Shown here one piece after another: positions 41,534 through 52,270 of a stretch of DNA of 53,730 bases; within the stretch, counting starts at the first letter, position 1; every line of letters starts with the position of its first letter. The notes beneath the pieces were generated by a model. It was not told the origin of the DNA and did not search any database. It saw only the letters and a program-made list of their open reading frames with translations. A program made the position numbers and the translations under genes. Source of the DNA: Vulcanimicrobiota bacterium (GTDB lineage: Bacteria; Pseudomonadota; Gammaproteobacteria; Xanthomonadales; Rhodanobacteraceae); NCBI GenBank assembly GCA_903970555.1, contig CAJCJD010000105.1, positions 1 through 53,730 on the forward strand, given 5' to 3'.

Positions 41534-44278
41534 TCAGGCCGCCTTTTTGCCAGCCAGCTGACGCAAGACATATTGCAAGATGCCGCCGTGACGGAAGAAC
41601 TCGCGTTCCTTCGGTGTCAGCAGCAACACCTTCACCGTGAACGTCTTTTCGCCCTTATCGCCTTTGGCGACCACCGTAGCCTCTTTCGATTCACCGTCTT
41701 TCAGGCCGGTGATCTCGAACGTTTCCGTGCCAGTGAGGCCCAGCGACTTGGCGTTCTCGCCGTCCTTGAACTGCAGCGGCAGAACGCCCATGCCCACCAG
41801 GTTGGAGCGATGGATGCGCTCGAAGCTTTCGGCAATCACCGCCTTCACGCCCAGCAACAGCGTGCCCTTGGCCGCCCAGTCGCGCGATGATCCGGTGCCG
41901 TATTCCTTGCCGGCCAAAACAACAAGCGGTGTCTTGTCGGCCTTGTACTTCATCGCTGCATCGTAAATGGCCATCTGCTCGCCATTGGGCACGTAGAGCG
42001 TGTAGCCGCCTTCCACGCCATCGAGCATCAGATTTTTGATGCGGATGTTGGCGAAAGTGCCGCGCACCATCACATCATCGTTACCGCGACGCGAGCCGTA
42101 GGAGTTGAAGTCTTTTGGCTGCACACCCTTGGAGATCAAGAAGCGGCCCGCCGGGCTGTCCTTCTTGATTGAGCCCGCTGGGGAGATGTGGTCGGTGGTG
42201 ATCGAGTCGCCGAACACGCCCAGGGCACGTGCACCATGGATGTCTTCGATCTTGCCCGTCTGCATCGTCATGCCGTCGAAGTAGGGCGGGTTCTTGATGT
42301 ACGTGGAGTCGCTCCACTTGTAGACCGAGCCATCCGGCGAAGCGATATGGTTCCAGCGGCTGTCGCCCTTGAACACATCGGCATAGTTCTTCTCGAACAT
42401 TTCCGGATTGATCGCGCCGGCGATCACGTCGGAAATTTCCTGGTTGCTCGGCCAGATGTCCTTCAAGTACACCGGCTTGCCATCCTTGTCTTCGCCCAGC
42501 GGATCTTTGGAAAGATCGACATCCAGCGAGCCCGCGAGCGCGTACGCAACCACTAACGGTGGTGAAGCAAGATAATTCATCTTCACTTCCGGATGCACGC
42601 GGCCTTCGAAGTTGCGATTGCCGGAAAGTACCGAGGCCACCGCGAGGTCGCCCTCGGCAATACCCTTGCTGATTTCCGTGGGCAACGGACCGGAGTTGCC
42701 GATGCAGGTGGTGCAGCCATAGCCGACGATGTAGAAACCGACCTTCTCCAATTCTTTAAGCAGTCCGGTCTTTTCAAGATAGTCGGTAACCACCAGCGAG
42801 CCCGGGCCGATCGATGTCTTCACCCACGGCTTTGCTTTCAAACCTTTGGCGGCCGCTTTCTTGGCAAGTAATCCCGCGCCCAGCATCACCGCCGGGTTGG
42901 AGGTGTTGGTGCACGAGGTAATCGCTGCAATCACAACCGCGCCGTCACCGAGCAGGAAGCTTTCGTTGTCTTTCTCTACGCGTACGCCACCACTGGTGAT
43001 GCCATTGGCAAGGTTGCCAATCGCCGCACCACCGCCTTCATTCTGAAAGCTTCCCGCATCACCATTGGTTTTGCGGTTGGCGGTAAGCGGGCCGATGGCC
43101 TCATGGAAGCTCTGTTTCACGCCTTCCAGCAGCACGCGGTCCTGCGGGCGCTTTGGGCCGGCCAGCGAAGGCTTCACATCGGCCAGATTGAGTTCCAGCG
43201 TGGTGGTGAAATGAGCAGGTGGCGTGTGTTCGTCGTGCCACAGACCTTGAGCCTGCGCATAGGCTTTGACCAGTTCGATCTGATCATCGCTGCGACCCGA
43301 CAGGTGCATGTAGTTCAATGCCTCCTGATCGATCGGGAAGATGCCGCAGGTGGCGCCGTATTCCGGCGCCATGTTGCCGATGGTGGCGCGGTCGGCCAGT
43401 GGCAGGTGTTTCAGGCCGTCGCCGAAGAACTCAACGAACTTGCCCACCACACCGAGCTTACGCAGCATCTGCGTCACCGTCAGTACCAAGTCGGTGGCGG
43501 TTACGCCTTCCGACAATTTGCCGGTGAGCTTGAAACCGACGACTTGCGGAATCAGCATTGAGGACGGCTGCCCCAGCATCGCCGCTTCCGCTTCGATACC
43601 GCCGACGCCCCAACCCAGTACACCGATGCCGTTGATCATCGTGGTGTGCGAATCGGTGCCGAACACGGTATCGGGATAGGCCCAGTTTTCGCCGTCCACT
43701 TCGGCGGTGAATACCACGCGAGCGAGATGCTCCAGGTTCACCTGATGCACGATGCCGGTGCGCGGCGGCACGACTTTGAAGTTATTGAATGCTTTCTGGC
43801 CCCAGCGCAAGAACGAGTAACGCTCCTGATTGCGCTCGAATTCGATCTCGACGTTTTTCTCCAGTGCGGATTCGGAACCGTAGACATCCACTTGCACGGA
43901 GTGATCGATCACCAACTCGGCCGGCGCCAGTGGATTGATCTGATTGGCATCGCCACCCAGCTTCACCACTGCATCGCGCATCGCGGCCAAATCCACCACG
44001 CAAGGCACGCCGGTGAAATCTTGCAACACCACGCGAGCAGGCATGAAGGCGATTTCGGTATCCGGCTCGGCCTTGGGGTCCCACTTGGCGACAGCCTCGA
44101 TTTCCTTCTTGGTGACGCTGACGCCATCTTCGTGGCGCAACAGATTCTCCAGCAGGATCTTCATCGAATAAGGGAGATGCTTCAGATCGAAATGCTTGCC
44201 GAGCTTGGTTAGGCTGGCGATCTGATAGGTGCTGCCTTTGACCTTGAGGGTGTCGCGGGTGGCGAATGAATCCTGCAT
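41534..44278 (-). CDS. acnA: Aconitate hydratase A
   Basis: 914-residue [4Fe-4S] aconitase of the AcnA/IRP type, converting citrate to isocitrate. Cluster cysteines are in [12 protein letters not shown] and [13 protein letters not shown]. Active-site segments [15 protein letters not shown], the swivel-domain [12 protein letters not shown] and [15 protein letters not shown] are intact. AcnA enzymes are typically the more stable, stress-resistant form. It is transcribed away from acnB, with an AGGAG site before the ATG. Confidence 0.97.
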   Translation of the reverse strand: MQDSFATRDTLKVKGSTYQIASLTKLGKHFDLKHLPYSMKILLENLLRHEDGVSVTKKEIEAVAKWDPKAEPDTEIAFMPARVVLQDFTGVPCVVDLAAMRDAVVKLGGDANQINPLAPAELVIDHSVQVDVYGSESALEKNVEIEFERNQERYSFLRWGQKAFNNFKVVPPRTGIVHQVNLEHLARVVFTAEVDGENWAYPDTVFGTDSHTTMINGIGVLGWGVGGIEAEAAMLGQPSSMLIPQVVGFKLTGKLSEGVTATDLVLTVTQMLRKLGVVGKFVEFFGDGLKHLPLADRATIGNMAPEYGATCGIFPIDQEALNYMHLSGRSDDQIELVKAYAQAQGLWHDEHTPPAHFTTTLELNLADVKPSLAGPKRPQDRVLLEGVKQSFHEAIGPLTANRKTNGDAGSFQNEGGGAAIGNLANGITSGGVRVEKDNESFLLGDGAVVIAAITSCTNTSNPAVMLGAGLLAKKAAAKGLKAKPWVKTSIGPGSLVVTDYLEKTGLLKELEKVGFYIVGYGCTTCIGNSGPLPTEISKGIAEGDLAVASVLSGNRNFEGRVHPEVKMNYLASPPLVVAYALAGSLDVDLSKDPLGEDKDGKPVYLKDIWPSNQEISDVIAGAINPEMFEKNYADVFKGDSRWNHIASPDGSVYKWSDSTYIKNPPYFDGMTMQTGKIEDIHGARALGVFGDSITTDHISPAGSIKKDSPAGRFLISKGVQPKDFNSYGSRRGNDDVMVRGTFANIRIKNLMLDGVEGGYTLYVPNGEQMAIYDAAMKYKADKTPLVVLAGKEYGTGSSRDWAAKGTLLLGVKAVIAESFERIHRSNLVGMGVLPLQFKDGENAKSLGLTGTETFEITGLKDGESKEATVVAKGDKGEKTFTVKVLLLTPKEREFFRHGGILQYVLRQLAGKKAA

Positions 44279-44605
44279 GGGGATAGCTCCTGTTGCTTGA
44301 AGTCAGGCGGACGCACGGGGCGCAGCAGAGCAATGCTAGACCATCGAACGTTAGGGGAATTGCAAGGAGGTCGGTCTTCCGTTGGGGGATGCCGCAAAGT
44401 TTGGGACAAATCGCGACGCGTGCAAGCCACTTCCGGGTGATTTCAACATGGTGTCATTGCAAGATTTCGAACGCTGCCGGAAACGCCGCTTTGGATTGCG
44501 GCCGTTGTAGCGCGACTGGCAAAATATGCGGCTGAAATGCTCCATATAGCGGCATCCAGACAAGGCATTCGCCCTTGTCCAGCCCCAGCCACAGGACGAG
44601 ATCAC
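44279..44605. promoter_or_regulatory. Divergent acnA/acnB control region
   Basis: 327 bases with no gene, holding the start signals of both aconitase genes. AGGAG precedes acnA on the minus strand, and AGGACGAG precedes acnB. AT-rich patches near 44520-44550 (AAAATATG, CATATAGC) are candidate -10 regions for acnB. No clear operator palindrome was found. Confidence 0.5.
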
Positions 44606-47197
44606 ATGCTCAACGCTTATCGCCAACATGTCGCCGAGCGCGCCGCGCTGGGTATTCCCCCGCTGCCGCTGTCGGCCCAGCAGACTGCTGAGCTGATCGA
44701 ACTCCTGAAGAATCCGCCTGCTGGCGAAGAAGCCACCCTGGTCGAGTTGATCACGCACCGCGTGCCGGCGGGCGTGGACGATGCGGCGAAGGTCAAGGCG
44801 TCGTATCTCGCTGCCGTTGCCTTCGGTACCGAGAAGTCCTCACTGATCAGCCGCGAGAAAGCGACCGAACTGCTCGGCACCATGCTGGGCGGCTACAACA
44901 TCCATCCCTTGATCGAATTGCTCGACGATACACAGGTAGGCGGTATCGCTGCCGAAGCGTTGAAGAAAACCTTGCTGATGTTCGACTCCTTCCACGACGT
45001 CAAGGAAAGGGCCGACAAGGGCAATGCGAACGCCAAGTCCGTGTTGCAAAGCTGGGCCGATGCGGAATGGTTCACCAGCCGTCCCGAAGTACCCAAGAGC
45101 ATGACCATCACGGTGTTCAAGGTGCCGGGCGAAACCAATACCGACGACCTGTCGCCGGCGCCCGACGCCACCACGCGTCCGGATATCCCGCTGCACGCAC
45201 TGGCCATGCTGAAGAACAAGCGTGACGGCGCTCCGTTCCAGCCGGAAGAAGACGGTAAGCGCGGTCCGATCCAGCAGATCCTCGACCTCACCAAGCAAGG
45301 CCATCTGGTCGCTTACGTGGGCGACGTGGTCGGCACCGGTTCCAGCCGCAAATCCGCCACCAACTCCGTGCTGTGGTGGACGGGCGAAGATATCCCCTTC
45401 ATTCCGAACAAGTGCTTCGGCGGTGTTTGCCTGGGCAGCAAGATTGCACCGATCTTCTACAACACGATGGAAGATGCCGGTGCGCTGCCGATCGAACTCG
45501 ACGTCTCCAAGATGGAGATGGGCGATGTGGTCGAGCTGCGTCCCTATGAAGGCAAGGCGCTGAAGAACGGTGAGGTGATCGCCGAATTCCAGGTGAAGTC
45601 CGACGTGCTGTTCGACGAAGTGCGCGCCGGCGGCCGCATCCCGTTGATCATCGGCCGCGGCCTGACCGCCAAGGCGCGCGAAGCGCTGGGCCTGCCGGCA
45701 TCGACCCTGTTCCGCCTGCCGCAGAACCCCGTCGATACCAACAAGGGCTACACGCTGGCGCAGAAGATGGTCGGCCGCGCTTGCGGTCTGCCGGAAGGCA
45801 AGGGCGTGCGTCCGGGCACCTATTGCGAGCCGAAGATGACCTCGGTGGGTTCGCAGGACACCACCGGCCCGATGACCCGCGACGAGCTGAAAGACCTGGC
45901 TTGCCTGGGCTTCTCGGCCGATCTGGTGATGCAGTCGTTCTGCCACACCGCTGCGTATCCGAAGCCCGTGGACGTAAAAACCCACCATGAGCTGCCGGCT
46001 TTCATCTCCACCCGCGGCGGCATCAGCTTGCGTCCGGGTGATGGCGTGATCCATTCCTGGCTCAACCGCATGCTGCTGCCCGACACTGTCGGCACCGGCG
46101 GCGACAGCCACACGCGTTTCCCGATCGGTATCTCGTTCCCGGCCGGCTCCGGTCTGGTCGCTTTCGCGGCGGCAACCGGTGTGATGCCGTTGGATATGCC
46201 CGAATCGGTGCTGGTGCGCTTCAAGGGCGAACTGCAGCCGGGCGTGACGCTGCGCGATCTGGTCAACGCGATTCCGCTGTACGCCATCAAGGATGGTTTG
46301 CTGACCGTTGCCAAGCAGGGCAAGAAGAACATCTTCTCCGGCCGCATCCTCGAAATCGAAGGTTTGCCGAACCTCAAGGTGGAGCAGGCGTTCGAACTAT
46401 CCGACGCATCCGCTGAGCGTTCTGCTGCAGGTTGCACGGTGCATCTGAACAAGGAACCGATCATCGAGTACCTCAACTCGAACATCACCTTGCTGAAATA
46501 CATGATCGCGCAGGGCTATCAGGATGCCCGCAGCCTGCATCGTCGTATCAAGGCGATGGAAGCATGGCTGGCCAATCCGCAACTGCTGGAGCGTGATGCG
46601 GACGCCGAATACGCCGCTGTCATCGAGATCGATCTGGCTGATGTGCATGAGCCCATCGTGGCTTGCCCGAACGATCCGGATGACGTGAAAACGCTGTCGG
46701 ATGTGGCCGGCGCGGCCATCGACGAAGTGTTCATCGGTTCGTGCATGACCAACATTGGTCATTTCCGCGCCGCCTCGAAGCTGCTGGAAGGCAAGCGCGA
46801 CATCCCGACCAAGCTGTGGGTGGCTCCGCCGACCAAGATGGACCAGAAGCAGCTGACCGAGGAAGGTCACTACGGTGTGCTCGGCACGGCCGGTGCGCGT
46901 ATGGAAATGCCGGGCTGCTCGCTGTGTATGGGCAACCAGGCGCAGGTGCGCGAGGGTGCGACGGTGTTCTCCACCTCCACCCGCAACTTCCCGAACCGCC
47001 TGGGCAAGAACTCCAACGTCTATCTGGGGTCGGCCGAGCTGGCCGCTATCTGCTCGCGTCTGGGCCGCATCCCGACCAAGCAGGAATACATGACCGACAT
47101 CGGCGTCATCAACGCCAACGGTGACAAGATCTACCAGTACATGAACTTCGACAAGATCGAAGACTTCAAGCAAGTGGCCGATACCGTCGAAGCCTGA
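44606..47197 (+). CDS. acnB: Bifunctional aconitate hydratase 2 / 2-methylisocitrate dehydratase
   Basis: 863-residue AcnB. An N-terminal HEAT-like domain (about 1-160) begins [14 protein letters not shown]. The swivel domain comes early, with [17 protein letters not shown] and [14 protein letters not shown], the AcnB-specific domain order. The catalytic part has [15 protein letters not shown], and cluster cysteines in [11 protein letters not shown] and GCSLCMGNQ. AcnB is the main TCA-cycle aconitase and can also serve the methylcitrate cycle. ATG at 44606 gives the conserved N-terminus; an upstream in-frame start at 44537 is rejected. Confidence 0.97.
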   Translation: MLNAYRQHVAERAALGIPPLPLSAQQTAELIELLKNPPAGEEATLVELITHRVPAGVDDAAKVKASYLAAVAFGTEKSSLISREKATELLGTMLGGYNIHPLIELLDDTQVGGIAAEALKKTLLMFDSFHDVKERADKGNANAKSVLQSWADAEWFTSRPEVPKSMTITVFKVPGETNTDDLSPAPDATTRPDIPLHALAMLKNKRDGAPFQPEEDGKRGPIQQILDLTKQGHLVAYVGDVVGTGSSRKSATNSVLWWTGEDIPFIPNKCFGGVCLGSKIAPIFYNTMEDAGALPIELDVSKMEMGDVVELRPYEGKALKNGEVIAEFQVKSDVLFDEVRAGGRIPLIIGRGLTAKAREALGLPASTLFRLPQNPVDTNKGYTLAQKMVGRACGLPEGKGVRPGTYCEPKMTSVGSQDTTGPMTRDELKDLACLGFSADLVMQSFCHTAAYPKPVDVKTHHELPAFISTRGGISLRPGDGVIHSWLNRMLLPDTVGTGGDSHTRFPIGISFPAGSGLVAFAAATGVMPLDMPESVLVRFKGELQPGVTLRDLVNAIPLYAIKDGLLTVAKQGKKNIFSGRILEIEGLPNLKVEQAFELSDASAERSAAGCTVHLNKEPIIEYLNSNITLLKYMIAQGYQDARSLHRRIKAMEAWLANPQLLERDADAEYAAVIEIDLADVHEPIVACPNDPDDVKTLSDVAGAAIDEVFIGSCMTNIGHFRAASKLLEGKRDIPTKLWVAPPTKMDQKQLTEEGHYGVLGTAGARMEMPGCSLCMGNQAQVREGATVFSTSTRNFPNRLGKNSNVYLGSAELAAICSRLGRIPTKQEYMTDIGVINANGDKIYQYMNFDKIEDFKQVADTVEA

Positions 47198-47216
47198 TCA
47201 TCAGGTAAGTGAATGC

Positions 47217-47249
47217 GAAGCCCGGCCACGTGCCGGGCTTCGTCGTTTA
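47217..47249 (+). terminator. Hairpin terminator after acnB
   Basis: A perfect 10-bp stem GAAGCCCGGC/GCCGGGCTTC (47217-47226, 47232-47241), 19 bases after the acnB stop, then GTCGTTTAT. The T-run is weak. Confidence 0.65.
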
Positions 47250-47283
47250 TGCTTGTCGACAGGCTAGGGCGGCAGGCGCACGG

Positions 47284-48177
47284 ATGATCTCCACTCAACT
47301 CTCGGTAGTCTCGCTGCGCGACCTCACCCTCGTTCAGGCCGTGCATCGCTACGGCAGCTTCAACAGCGCGGCGCGTGCCATGCACATCAGCCCGTCGGGA
47401 CTGTCACATCAGGTGCAAAAGGTGGAGCAAGCACTGGGCGCGCCGCTATTCGAACGTGGCGGCCGGCGTATCGTACCCACGGCCGGCGGACAACGTCTGC
47501 TAGAGCAGATCGACGCCGTCCTGCTGGCGGCGGAGCATCTGCAACAGGCGGCGAGAGCTGGCGCCGTCGCCTTCGGCGGTGAATTGCGACTTGGCGTGCC
47601 GGTATCGCTGGGGCCGTACTTGTTGCCGCATCTGATCGAACCGTTTCCGCAGCATTTCCCTGGCGCGCGCCTGGGCCTTTCGGAGGGCAAGCCGCGTGGC
47701 CTGCTGCGACGCCTGCACGAAGGCGAGCTGGACGCCGTATTGGCGCCGCCTACACCGACAGTCAGTGGCATCACCATGAGCCCATTGTTCTTCGAACCAT
47801 GGGAGTTGATGCTGCGAGCCGACCACCCGTTGGCTAGCAAACGCAGTGTCGCGCTGGATCAGTTGGAAACCAGCGAGGCGATCCTGATGGCGGAAAGCCA
47901 TGCCGACGGCGAAGGCTATGTGCAGGACGTGAGCCTAGAGAGCCTGGCCGCGCTGCTCACATTGCGTGGCGGCCACGCCTTGGTGCCGGCATTGGCGCAT
48001 GATCGCCTGGCCTCCATGCCGGACATTGTGTTGACGAAAATCAAAGGCCAAGTACCAGGCCGGGAAATTGCCCTTTATTGGAGGGAAGCTTCGCCGTGGC
48101 GCAACGATCTACAAGCTTTTGCCGACCTGTTGCGTAAACTGGCCAAGCAGCGACCGGGACTCCGTTTGATCGAATGA
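47284..48177 (+). CDS. LysR-type regulator, OxyR-like but without cysteines
   Basis: 297 residues. The winged HTH (about 10-70) contains GSFNSAARAMHISPSGLSHQ and VEQALGAPLFERGGRR. The effector domain follows OxyR closely: GVPVSLGPYLLPHLIEPF, LSEGKPRGLLRRLHEGELDA, and SLESLAALLTLRGGHALVPALA. In the stretch where OxyR has its peroxide-sensing Cys (pattern EDGHC), this protein reads AESHADGEG, and no cysteine occurs anywhere. It therefore cannot sense peroxide by the OxyR disulfide. ATG at 47284 is used; the frame extends to 47209. It is followed 15 bp later by ndh, its likely operon partner or target. Confidence 0.85.
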   Translation: MISTQLSVVSLRDLTLVQAVHRYGSFNSAARAMHISPSGLSHQVQKVEQALGAPLFERGGRRIVPTAGGQRLLEQIDAVLLAAEHLQQAARAGAVAFGGELRLGVPVSLGPYLLPHLIEPFPQHFPGARLGLSEGKPRGLLRRLHEGELDAVLAPPTPTVSGITMSPLFFEPWELMLRADHPLASKRSVALDQLETSEAILMAESHADGEGYVQDVSLESLAALLTLRGGHALVPALAHDRLASMPDIVLTKIKGQVPGREIALYWREASPWRNDLQAFADLLRKLAKQRPGLRLIE

Positions 48178-48192
48178 TAGGTAGAGACGCTG

Positions 48193-49488
48193 ATGGAATC
48201 ATCGACGCATCGTATCGTTATCGTCGGAGGCGGCGCGGGTGGCCTCGAACTGGCAACCAAACTCGGTAATACCCTGGGAAAAGCAGGGCGCGCTCGCGTA
48301 ACGTTGGTCGATGGCAACCTGACGCATATCTGGAAACCATTGCTGCATGAAGTCGCGGCCGGCTCGCTCGACGCGGCCACCGACGAACTTAGCTACGCAG
48401 CCCAAGCCAAATGGAATCATTTCGATTTCATCTATGGCCGCATGATCGGCCTGGATCGACGGCGACGCGTTATCCAGTTGGCAGGTTGGAAGGGCGCTTA
48501 TCTGCAAGACGAAGTTCCGCCAGCCGATGTTCACTACGACACCCTTGTGCTGGCCGTTGGCAGCGTGTGCAACGATTTCGGCACGCCTGGCGTTCGCGAG
48601 CACTGCATTTTTCTCGATTCACGCCAAGACGCCGAACGTCTTCGCCGTGAAATGCTCGAGCGCCGTCTGGCCGCCGTTGCACAGGGCAGGTCGCACATCC
48701 TCCGCGTGGCCGTGATCGGCGGAGGCGCTACCGGTGTCGAACTGAGTGCCGAATTGCGGGACGCCAACCGTAAGCTGGCCGGCTATCACGGCCATCAAGA
48801 TTCAGCGGAAGATCTGGATATCGTGCTGATCGAAGCAGGCCCGCGCTTGCTTCCCGCGCTACCGGAAGACATCGGACTCTCGGTAGAAAAGGAATTGCGC
48901 GACAAGCTCGGCATTCGTGTGCTGACCGGCACAGCGGTGAAGCGAGTCGAAGCCGATGGCCTATTCGATGCGAAGGGCAGCAAGATCGAAGTCGACATGA
49001 TGGTGTGGGCGGCGGGCATTCGAGCGCCGGCTTTTCTGCGTGAGCTTGATGGCCTGGAAAGCAATCACATCGATCAGTTAGTGGTGCGATCCACGCTGCA
49101 GACCACGCGCGATACGACTATTTTCGCGCTCGGCGATTGCGCCGCGTGTCCGCTGGGAAACGGCGTCGCCGGCAACGTGCCGCCGCGAGCGCAAGCGGCG
49201 CATCAAGAGGCCGAGCTGCTGGCGCGAAATCTAAGCTTATGGGTGGAAGGCAAGCCGCTGCTCGACTTCCATTATCACGATCACGGCTCGCTGGTTTCGC
49301 TGGCCTCGTTCAATACGTTCGGCAATTTGCTCGGAAATCGGATGATTGAGGGCTGGGTGGCGCATTTTTTCTACGCCTCCTTGTATCGCATGCATCAATC
49401 GGCGCTTTATGGAAGTTGGCGCACTGCTCGCTTGATGCTTGGCAACTTCATCGCGAAAAACACACGCCCGCTGCTGAAGTTACATTGA
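48193..49488 (+). CDS. ndh: Type II NADH:quinone oxidoreductase (NDH-2)
   Basis: 431-residue flavoprotein oxidising NADH and reducing ubiquinone without proton pumping. Two Rossmann folds: FAD binding in VIVGGGAGGLELATKLG and NADH binding in VAVIGGGATGVELSAEL. FALGDCAACP is the second FAD motif with the conserved Asp, and PPRAQAAHQEA lines the quinone site. The C-terminal amphipathic helices, including GWVAHFFYASLYRMHQ, attach it to the membrane. Coupled closely to the regulator upstream. Confidence 0.93.
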   Translation: MESSTHRIVIVGGGAGGLELATKLGNTLGKAGRARVTLVDGNLTHIWKPLLHEVAAGSLDAATDELSYAAQAKWNHFDFIYGRMIGLDRRRRVIQLAGWKGAYLQDEVPPADVHYDTLVLAVGSVCNDFGTPGVREHCIFLDSRQDAERLRREMLERRLAAVAQGRSHILRVAVIGGGATGVELSAELRDANRKLAGYHGHQDSAEDLDIVLIEAGPRLLPALPEDIGLSVEKELRDKLGIRVLTGTAVKRVEADGLFDAKGSKIEVDMMVWAAGIRAPAFLRELDGLESNHIDQLVVRSTLQTTRDTTIFALGDCAACPLGNGVAGNVPPRAQAAHQEAELLARNLSLWVEGKPLLDFHYHDHGSLVSLASFNTFGNLLGNRMIEGWVAHFFYASLYRMHQSALYGSWRTARLMLGNFIAKNTRPLLKLH

Positions 49489-49504
49489 CTGAAAACGCCA
49501 AGCG

Positions 49505-50146
49505 TTAGCGGTTATCCAAGGTCGTACCGGTCAGCAGACCGCGGGCTAGCATGCTGCTCTGTCGACGATGCAGCAGCAGCTGCCATTGTCGGCCACCGAT
49601 CTGCCGCCAAAGCACCGCCGAACGCACCGCAGCCAACAGGCTCGCGCGCACGCGTTCCACTAGCGCCGGTTGCTGCAGCCATTGAGGGTTGCCGGTCACC
49701 ATCACGCGCGGGCGCAAGGTGGATAACGTGCCGGCATAAAGCTCGGCGAGCCGACTGAACACCTGAGGCGAGTTCAGCCCGAAATGTTCCACCTGCCGCT
49801 TGGTCGCCACGATGCCTTGCTGCAGATCGTCGAGCAGATCTTTGCGATGGGCGAGGCTGCGCTCCAGGCGCATGATCGTCACCACCATGCGTGTGACCGC
49901 CATGTCGCGACTGCTTTCGTCCAGTTGGCCGATCAGCGTGCGCAGTCCCATGCGAAGGCCTGAGACGTTGCCGTAGACGCCGATGACGGAAGGGGCATCG
50001 ATGCGGAACACGCTGGCCAGGCTGGCATCCAAGGCCAGATCATCGCAACGCCCCTCGTTGGCCAATTGATGGGCCAGCGCGGACGCCTGAAACAGGCCGG
50101 CCAGGGCGAGGATGCGTTCCTCATTGATCGCAAAAGCTTTAAGCAC
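49505..50146 (-). CDS. hflD: High frequency lysogenization protein HflD homologue
   Basis: 213-residue all-helical protein of the HflD family, membrane associated, named for its effect on phage lambda CII in E. coli. Core segments include [36 protein letters not shown] and [20 protein letters not shown]. The start is taken as GTG at 50146 ([11 protein letters not shown]), 8 bp inside the end of mnmA. The upstream ATG at 50215 would add unrelated residues. The nudJ-mnmA-hflD order matches E. coli. Confidence 0.9.
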   Translation of the reverse strand: MLKAFAINEERILALAGLFQASALAHQLANEGRCDDLALDASLASVFRIDAPSVIGVYGNVSGLRMGLRTLIGQLDESSRDMAVTRMVVTIMRLERSLAHRKDLLDDLQQGIVATKRQVEHFGLNSPQVFSRLAELYAGTLSTLRPRVMVTGNPQWLQQPALVERVRASLLAAVRSAVLWRQIGGRQWQLLLHRRQSSMLARGLLTGTTLDNR

Positions 50147-51263
50147 GCTGTGTCGCTCTCGTTGCTGGATCTTGAAGGCCGCCGTAAGCGGCATCGGTGG
50201 CGGAAATGACAGCACCCCCCAGACACTCCTCGCCGTCGTAAAACACCACGGACTGCCCGGGCGTTACGGCACGTTGGGAATCGTCGAAGCGCACTTCTAA
50301 CTGATCGTTGTGTACAGACACCACACACGCCTGATCGTGCTGGCGATAGCGCGTCTTGGCGGTGCAGCGGAACTCTGCGGCAGGCGCTGCACCAGCGACC
50401 CAGGTCGGCGATTCGGCGATCAGGCGCTGCGAATGTAGCCACGCGTTTTCGCCGCCTTGGGCTACGTACAACACGTTCGCGGCGACGTCCTTGCCCACCA
50501 CGTACCAAGGCTCGCCGCCCGCATCATGGCGACCGCCGATGCCAAGGCCATTGCGTTGCCCCAGCGTGTAATACATCACGCCCTGGTGTTCGCCGATCAG
50601 GCGTCCCTCCGGGCTGCGCATCTCGCCGGGACGGGCAGGGATGTATTGGGTCAGAAACTCTCGAAAATCCCTTTCCCCGATGAAGCAAATGCCGGTGGAA
50701 TCTTTTTTCGCATGCGTTGGTAATGCAGCCTCGCGCGCCATCTCGCGTACGTGAGATTTTTCGATCTCGCCCACGGGGAACAAGGTGGCAGCCAGCTGCT
50801 GCTGCCCCAATGCGTGCAGGAAGTAGGTCTGATCCTTGCTGGCGTCGACCGCACGCAGCAGGCGATAACGGCCATCGATGTCATCCACGCGCGCGTAATG
50901 ACCGGTCGCAATTTTTTCCGCGCCCAAGGCGCGCGCTTCATCGAGGAAAGTCTTGAACTTGATCTCGCGATTGCACAGCACATCCGGGTTGGGCGTGCGG
51001 CCGGCGCGATATTCGGCCAGGAAGTGCTCGAACACGCCGTCCCAGTATTCGGCGGCGAAATTGCGGGCATGAAAAGGTATGCCCAGTCGGCCGCAAACCG
51101 CGACCGCATCTTTGCGATCGGTGTCGGTGGTGCAGGGGCCGCTGCGGTCGTCTTCTTCCCAGTTCTGCATAAACAGGCCTTCGACCTCGTGGCCGGCCTG
51201 TTGCAGCAGTAAAGCGGCGACCGACGAATCGACGCCACCGGAAATGCCCAGCATCACTTTCAT
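50139..51263 (-). CDS. mnmA: tRNA-specific 2-thiouridylase
   Basis: 374-residue enzyme that thiolates U34 of tRNA Lys, Glu and Gln, using sulfur relayed by the Tus proteins or a desulfurase. The N-terminal PP-loop is [15 protein letters not shown]. The catalytic cysteines lie in [10 protein letters not shown] and in [12 protein letters not shown]. The C-terminal beta-barrel contains [15 protein letters not shown]. The ATG overlaps the nudJ stop by 4 bp. Confidence 0.97.
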   Translation of the reverse strand: MKVMLGISGGVDSSVAALLLQQAGHEVEGLFMQNWEEDDRSGPCTTDTDRKDAVAVCGRLGIPFHARNFAAEYWDGVFEHFLAEYRAGRTPNPDVLCNREIKFKTFLDEARALGAEKIATGHYARVDDIDGRYRLLRAVDASKDQTYFLHALGQQQLAATLFPVGEIEKSHVREMAREAALPTHAKKDSTGICFIGERDFREFLTQYIPARPGEMRSPEGRLIGEHQGVMYYTLGQRNGLGIGGRHDAGGEPWYVVGKDVAANVLYVAQGGENAWLHSQRLIAESPTWVAGAAPAAEFRCTAKTRYRQHDQACVVSVHNDQLEVRFDDSQRAVTPGQSVVFYDGEECLGGAVISATDAAYGGLQDPATRATQRA

Positions 51264-51751
51264 GATACGGCGCCGTCGGGCATCAGATTGGCCACGATCG
51301 ACAACGGAAGACGCTGGCCGCCCAGCCAGTCGTCGATGCTCATCAGCACCATCGGGCTGCGCAGGCGTTCGCCCAGTTCGGCGATTTCACGGCGAGTGAG
51401 CCACAGCGCCCGCCGAATACCCTTGTCCAGCGGCTGATGCGGGTCGTGGCTTACCGGCCGGGCGGCGAAGCTGAAACGCACGACGACATCGCCGTGTTCG
51501 CTGCTACGCCACTGATGCACGCCGATCAGGTGAATCAGGGCCACCGTCCAGCCGGTTTCTTCCCGCGTCTCACGCACGGCTGCGTGCTGCAGGCTCTCAA
51601 AGTCATCCAGATGCCCGGCGGGCTGGTTATAAGCGAGACGGCCAGAGACTTCCTCTTCAACCATCAGGTAGCGGTCACCGTCCGCCACGACGCATGCCAC
51701 GGTCACATGTGGGCGCCAGACGTCGTTCGGGGAGTTGTCATGTTCGGTCAT
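51260..51751 (-). CDS. nudJ: Nudix hydrolase NudJ-type phosphatase
   Basis: 163-residue Nudix protein with a complete box [23 protein letters not shown] (about residues 47-69). E. coli NudJ in the same position acts on HMP-PP, a thiamine precursor, and on nucleoside tri- and diphosphates. The linkage to mnmA and hflD supports the same assignment. ATG at 51751 is preferred to 51781. It is divergent from clpS. Confidence 0.9.
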   Translation of the reverse strand: MTEHDNSPNDVWRPHVTVACVVADGDRYLMVEEEVSGRLAYNQPAGHLDDFESLQHAAVRETREETGWTVALIHLIGVHQWRSSEHGDVVVRFSFAARPVSHDPHQPLDKGIRRALWLTRREIAELGERLRSPMVLMSIDDWLGGQRLPLSIVANLMPDGAVS

Positions 51752-51881
51752 CAGGAAATCAACAAAGCTTGGGGCAGGCACTGGAAATGGCGTTATTGTG
51801 CCATTACCTCAAGCTTGGCCGCCGAGGAGCACAATCGTCCTAGGCGTATACTGGAACCGAACAGGCATTTACCCAGAAAGC

Positions 51882-52208
51882 ATGGCGAACGAACCGGAAC
51901 AAGAACACGGCGGTGGACATGGTCTTACCGTTGAGGTATCGAAACCTGAGGTGGCGCGCCCTCCGCTATTTCAGGTTTTGTTGCTAAATGACGATTTCAC
52001 ACCTATGGACTTCGTTGTCGAGGTATTGCGGAGCTTCTTTGGTATGGATCAGGAGAAGGCTGTCCAGATCATGCTTCACGTCCATACCCGCGGTAAGGGT
52101 GTGTGCGGGGTGTTCACCCGCGAGGTGGCTGAGACCAAGGTCACTCAGGTGAACGAATATTCACGTGCAAACCAACATCCTTTGTTGTGCACTATGGAAA
52201 AGGTCTGA
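51882..52208 (+). CDS. clpS: ATP-dependent Clp protease adaptor ClpS
   Basis: 108-residue adaptor that delivers N-degron substrates to ClpAP. A flexible, acidic/Gly-His N-terminus precedes the ClpS fold with [17 protein letters not shown] (substrate pocket), [23 protein letters not shown] and the end [12 protein letters not shown] at 51882 gives the normal length; the frame is open to 51735. clpA starts 62 bp downstream. Confidence 0.97.
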   Translation: MANEPEQEHGGGHGLTVEVSKPEVARPPLFQVLLLNDDFTPMDFVVEVLRSFFGMDQEKAVQIMLHVHTRGKGVCGVFTREVAETKVTQVNEYSRANQHPLLCTMEKV

Positions 52209-52270
52209 ATTGGTCCCCATTTTGCTTCCAACGCGGTAAGCCGCCCAACATCGCAGTGGAGTAGGTCCGG

